This document shows, piece after piece, positions 60,533 through 64,000 of a stretch of DNA of 64,000 nucleotides (within the stretch, counting starts at the first letter, position 1; each line of letters starts with the position of its first letter). A program made the position numbers and the translations under genes. The notes beneath the pieces are model-generated. The model was not told the origin of the DNA. It made no database searches and saw nothing but the letters and a program-made list of their open reading frames with translations. The stretch covers positions 186,001-250,000 of the forward strand of contig JAFCIZ010000004.1 in assembly GCA_017871115.1 (NCBI GenBank), written 5' to 3'. The stretch comes from Cunninghamella blakesleeana. Lineage: Eukaryota > Mucoromycota > Mucoromycetes > Mucorales > Cunninghamellaceae.

Positions 60533-62257
60533 ATGGATAGAAAATCGCGTACTTCTAGATCTGCCACTTTAGAAAACTCAAATGAAGAATTAAATCTATG
60601 GAAGCAAATATGTAATGCATTGATAGATTTAGAACATATACAAAAAAAAACTGAATCTACAGTAAAAAATTTAAATGATATACGTAATACTATCTCAGTA
60701 GAAGAAGGTAATATAAACAGTTTCAGTCTCATTATAAATAGATACATTACAATAATAAAAAGGGAAGCTAAATAGAGTTAAGTATGCTCATAATAATAAC
60801 AATAATAACAATAACAATAATAATAATATAATAGGTATGACAACTTCAATTTATCAACGTTTAAAAGAATATTATCGAGGTGGTATAGATTTATCATCGA
60901 GTGAAGTCAAGTAATAATGGAAAAAAAAAAAGGAAAAAAAGAATGAATAAAGGAAATAATAAAAAATATCAATGGGCTAATACATCTATACAACTATTAT
61001 TCTCTTTCTCTTTTATAGAACTATTACGGATATTATAGAGAAATTAACAGTATTAACAGCATTACGAGAAGCTTCAGAAATACGAGGTAAAAGTTGACAA
61101 GGAAACAATATATACATCTCTCTAGATTCAAAAATATACATATACATATATCTAATTAACAGATCAAAAACGGAAGAAAAGGAAATCTGAAGTAGAAGAG
61201 CTAAAATCATCATCATCACCAAAAAAAATAAAAAGGTACATATATCATTTTTATTATTATTATTTATTTTACTTTTTTTAAAAAAAAAATATACAATTAC
61301 AAAATAGATTTTAGTGCATAATCATTTATTCATTCTGTTTTTTTTTTTTATCTCATTCTATATATAGTAATGGAATTCTTTTGCCTGGTACATCGGTATA
61401 TAATAAGAATGATAATATTGAAATGATAATAGAAGAGTTAAAGAGATGGGAAAAAAAAACTTGAATAATGATGGTATGCTGATCCTTGTAATATGTATAT
61501 ATATGTTTATTTTTATTTTGAAAAAGGTAGCTGCTAGGCAGCCTAAACAAAAGGAGAAAAATGAGGAGTGGATTTTAGCTGTGGTTTTAAACTTTCATCC
61601 TGATAAAAACAAGTAATGATAAAATTACGAAAATATTGAACTTCTAAATCAAAAATATATTATCACTGAAGTCATATATATATATATATATATTCCATCT
61701 ACTTTTTTATTTTAGATATCAAGTAGAAGATGTAGAACAAGATGAATATGGGCAAAAACAGTATGTTTTTTATTTTATTTTTTAGAAAGGCAATTAAATA
61801 AGAGGAAACATAACAGAAGATAAAAGAATATAACATTAATCGCATAATATATATATATATATATATATATTCGTAGAAAATATACACTGCAACCTCGTAA
61901 TGTCATACCTATTCCTACCGCTGGTGATTTAGACTTTTTACCAGAGATTCATGTAGGACAGGATGTGCTTGCACTTTATCCTGGCACTACTTGTTTTTAT
62001 AGAGCTACCGTTGCCCATACTCCTAATAAGGTAAATCTAATCGAATAATAATAATAAAAAAGGAAAAGAAAGATAAAAGAGAAAAAAAAAAACGGGATTT
62101 TTTATCTGATATAAAAGGATAATAATTTATGTATAATAATAATATATAGGACATGAATCAACCTAAATCTTATAAAGTCAGATTTGAAGATGATAATAAT
62201 GAAATTAAAACTGTGATGCAAGAATATATCCTTCAAATTCCAAAAGGGAAATCATGA
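60533..62257 (+). CDS. SGF29: SGF29, histone H3K4me reader of SAGA
   Basis: Nine exons (60533-60707, 60835-60910, 61019-61086, 61163-61235, 61368-61395, 61527-61612, 61716-61760, 61877-62030, 62150-62257), 270 residues, like yeast Sgf29 (259). N-terminal coiled coil (NEELNLWKQICNALIDLEHI), a basic linker with KRKKRKSE, then the tandem Tudor domain: VAARQ, EEWILAVVLNF, YQVEDVEQDEYG, LPEIHVGQDVLALYPGTTCF and YKVRFEDDNNE. The aromatic residues that cage trimethylated H3K4 lie in ALYPGTTCFYRA. It targets the SAGA acetyltransferase module to active promoters. All junction phases agree. Confidence 0.92.
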
Positions 62258-62962
62258 AAAATCAAAAAAAAAAAAAAAAAAAATAAAACTCATTCTTTTC
62301 ATTATTATTACATATATATACTTTTATTCATTACAATTCATTTTTTTTTTTTTTAAATATATTAGTTAATAGTTATTTTAATATTTAATAATAAATCCAA
62401 AATAATATTTTTTTTTTTTGAAATCTTTCCAAGTTTCTGGTTTAATTAAAAAAAAGTTTAATTTTTTAATATATCGAAAATAATAATAGGTACCTAATTA
62501 TTATTTATTCTTAATGTTTTTTTCCAATGAAGTGTGGCTGGTAATATATATAGATGTATATATAGTCATTGCTGTAAGTTTATTTTTTTAAAAATAAAAT
62601 AAAATAAATGCTTTAAAAAATAATCTATTAGATATATATTTAAAAAAAGTGATCGTCTGAATTTAATTTATTTATTCTTTAAAAAGAAGTATGATTTTAA
62701 TAAACCAAAAAATTATAATATCTGTTATTTTTTATTATAATTATTTATAAACTTATATTACTATAGCTACTTTTTTTATAATTATCATTAGAAATGCATA
62801 TATGTTTAAAGACAATACTAAGTGGGGCGAAAATAAAAAAAAAGCTGATCATAGTCTGAATTTTAAAATTTTGTATTTTTTTAAAAAAAAGTTTTTTTCT
62901 TCCACTGATATTATTATTTTCCCTTTCTCTCTTCATATAGACTCTTTTCTCTTTTTTTTGTT
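62258..62962. other. Intergenic region upstream of MTG1
   Basis: AT-rich with A- and T-runs and a CT-rich stretch just before the MTG1 ATG. No gene seen. Confidence 0.6.
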
Positions 62963-64000
62963 ATGCAACGATTTATTCCACGACAAACTTTTCCATATGA
63001 TCGTATTATTAATTGGTTCCCAGGTCATATGGCGAAAGGGCTACGGTTAATATCAGAAAGATTAAATATGGTGGATCTAGTTATAGAGGTGCGCGATGCA
63101 CGTATTCCCTTGTCGTCCATTAATCCAAGTTTTGAAAAGGTCGTTGGAAAAAAGAAGCGTTTAATTGTATATAACAAATTTGATTTAGCAGATCCAAATA
63201 GTAAACAACCACTCTTAAATGGATTTTCAAAATATTCACCTCATACACCACTTTTGTTCACCAGTTGCCTTACAGATAGTCATATCAAAGATATTCTTCA
63301 TTATGCTAGCCAATTAGCGGATCCTATTCCTCAAGTCAATGTCATGGTTGTTGGTATGCCAAACGTCGGAAAATCATCATTGATTAATTCTTTAAGAAGG
63401 GTTGGTGTTGGAAAAGGGAAAGCTGCTGCTACTGGAGCACAGCCTGGGATTACAAGAACTGTTATAGGTACCATTAAAGTATACGAAGACCCAAGTATTT
63501 ATTTAATTGATACACCGGGAGTTATGATCCCTCATATCAGTGATCCAATCAATAGCTTAAAAGTAGCCGTAACTGGTGGTATAAGGGATCATCTTGCTGA
63601 TGAACAAATCATGGTGGATTATATTTTATATCTTTTAAACCAGCATCAACAATTTGAATATACATCATGGTACCAATTACCCCATAACCAACAACCTACC
63701 AATGATGTTCACGTTTTATTAGAAGCAGTAGCGAAAAGAATCGGCGCTATTGTGAAAGGTGGAAATTATGATTACACCATGGCAGCCAAATTTTTTTTAA
63801 AGCAATTTCGGTTAGGGAAATTAGGAAGATTTACTCTAGATGATTATCGTTCAGACCATTTGGATCTCTTTTTTCAACAATCTTTAAAATTGGATCAACA
63901 AAAACACGACGATAATACTAATTTGAGTCGAAGACAAGAAAAAAAATTGGCAAAATTAGCCTGGAGAAAGGAACAGCAGCAATTAAAAAAAAGGAAATTA
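62963..64000 (+). CDS. MTG1: Mitochondrial ribosome-assembly GTPase MTG1 (3' end outside window)
   Basis: Open for 346 codons from MQRFIPRQTFPYDRIINWFP to the window edge without a stop or intron. Circularly permuted GTPase: G4 NKFD (71-74) comes first, then G1 GMPNVGKSS (131-139), G2 PGITRT (161-166) and G3 DTPG (183-186), the order of the YlqF/RbgA/MTG1 family. WFPGHMAKG near the start is a family signature. It acts in assembly of the large mitochondrial ribosomal subunit at the inner membrane. The C-terminus turns Lys/Gln-rich (RRQEKKLAKLAWRKEQQQ); the stop is not seen but should be near. Confidence 0.94.
   Translation, partial: MQRFIPRQTFPYDRIINWFPGHMAKGLRLISERLNMVDLVIEVRDARIPLSSINPSFEKVVGKKKRLIVYNKFDLADPNSKQPLLNGFSKYSPHTPLLFTSCLTDSHIKDILHYASQLADPIPQVNVMVVGMPNVGKSSLINSLRRVGVGKGKAAATGAQPGITRTVIGTIKVYEDPSIYLIDTPGVMIPHISDPINSLKVAVTGGIRDHLADEQIMVDYILYLLNQHQQFEYTSWYQLPHNQQPTNDVHVLLEAVAKRIGAIVKGGNYDYTMAAKFFLKQFRLGKLGRFTLDDYRSDHLDLFFQQSLKLDQQKHDDNTNLSRRQEKKLAKLAWRKEQQQLKKRKL

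Overview
The window is eukaryotic nuclear DNA from an AT-rich, intron-dense fungus. Almost every gene is cut by short GT..AG introns. A CotH-family secreted protein, chitin-precursor synthesis (UAP1), a polyuronide-type lyase, and proteins usually missing from yeasts (RFWD3, SMCR8) point to Mucoromycota, most likely Mucorales. That placement is inference; I do not name a species.

Layout. 1-5.6 kb is a mobile-element region: the 3' part of a Ty3/Gypsy-like retroelement (RNase H tail, separate integrase ORF, unknown third ORF), a putative LTR promoter with six 14-bp repeats, a fresh 118-bp tandem duplication, a tRNA-Ser(UGA), and two old tandem repeat copies that look like LTR relics. 5.9-14.4 kb holds an otubain deubiquitinase, an RFWD3-like ubiquitin ligase, Mediator subunit MED11 and the WRNIP1/Mgs1 ATPase. 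Between the first two lies a decayed bacterial-type HPr (PTS phosphocarrier) reading frame, the most surprising item here. 16-29 kb: copper amine oxidase, PAN2 deadenylase, an alpha-arrestin, UAP1. 29.7-37.7 kb: a Sec7-PH ARF exchange factor and a Golgi-type glycosyltransferase. 39-47 kb: a GW/WG-RGG protein, a polytopic GT31 glycosyltransferase and a GPI-like alginate lyase-fold protein. 47.8-64 kb: SMCR8-like DENN protein, REEP/Yop1, ATP23, a mitochondrial J-protein, CotH, SGF29 and the mitochondrial GTPase MTG1, which is cut by the window edge.

Functionally the genes are mostly ordinary housekeeping: ubiquitin and replication-stress signalling, mRNA decay, vesicle traffic, cell wall and extracellular polysaccharide work, and mitochondrial biogenesis. 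Exon structures were read by eye from splice sites and reading-frame continuity. No alignment or search was run, so names rest on motif recognition.
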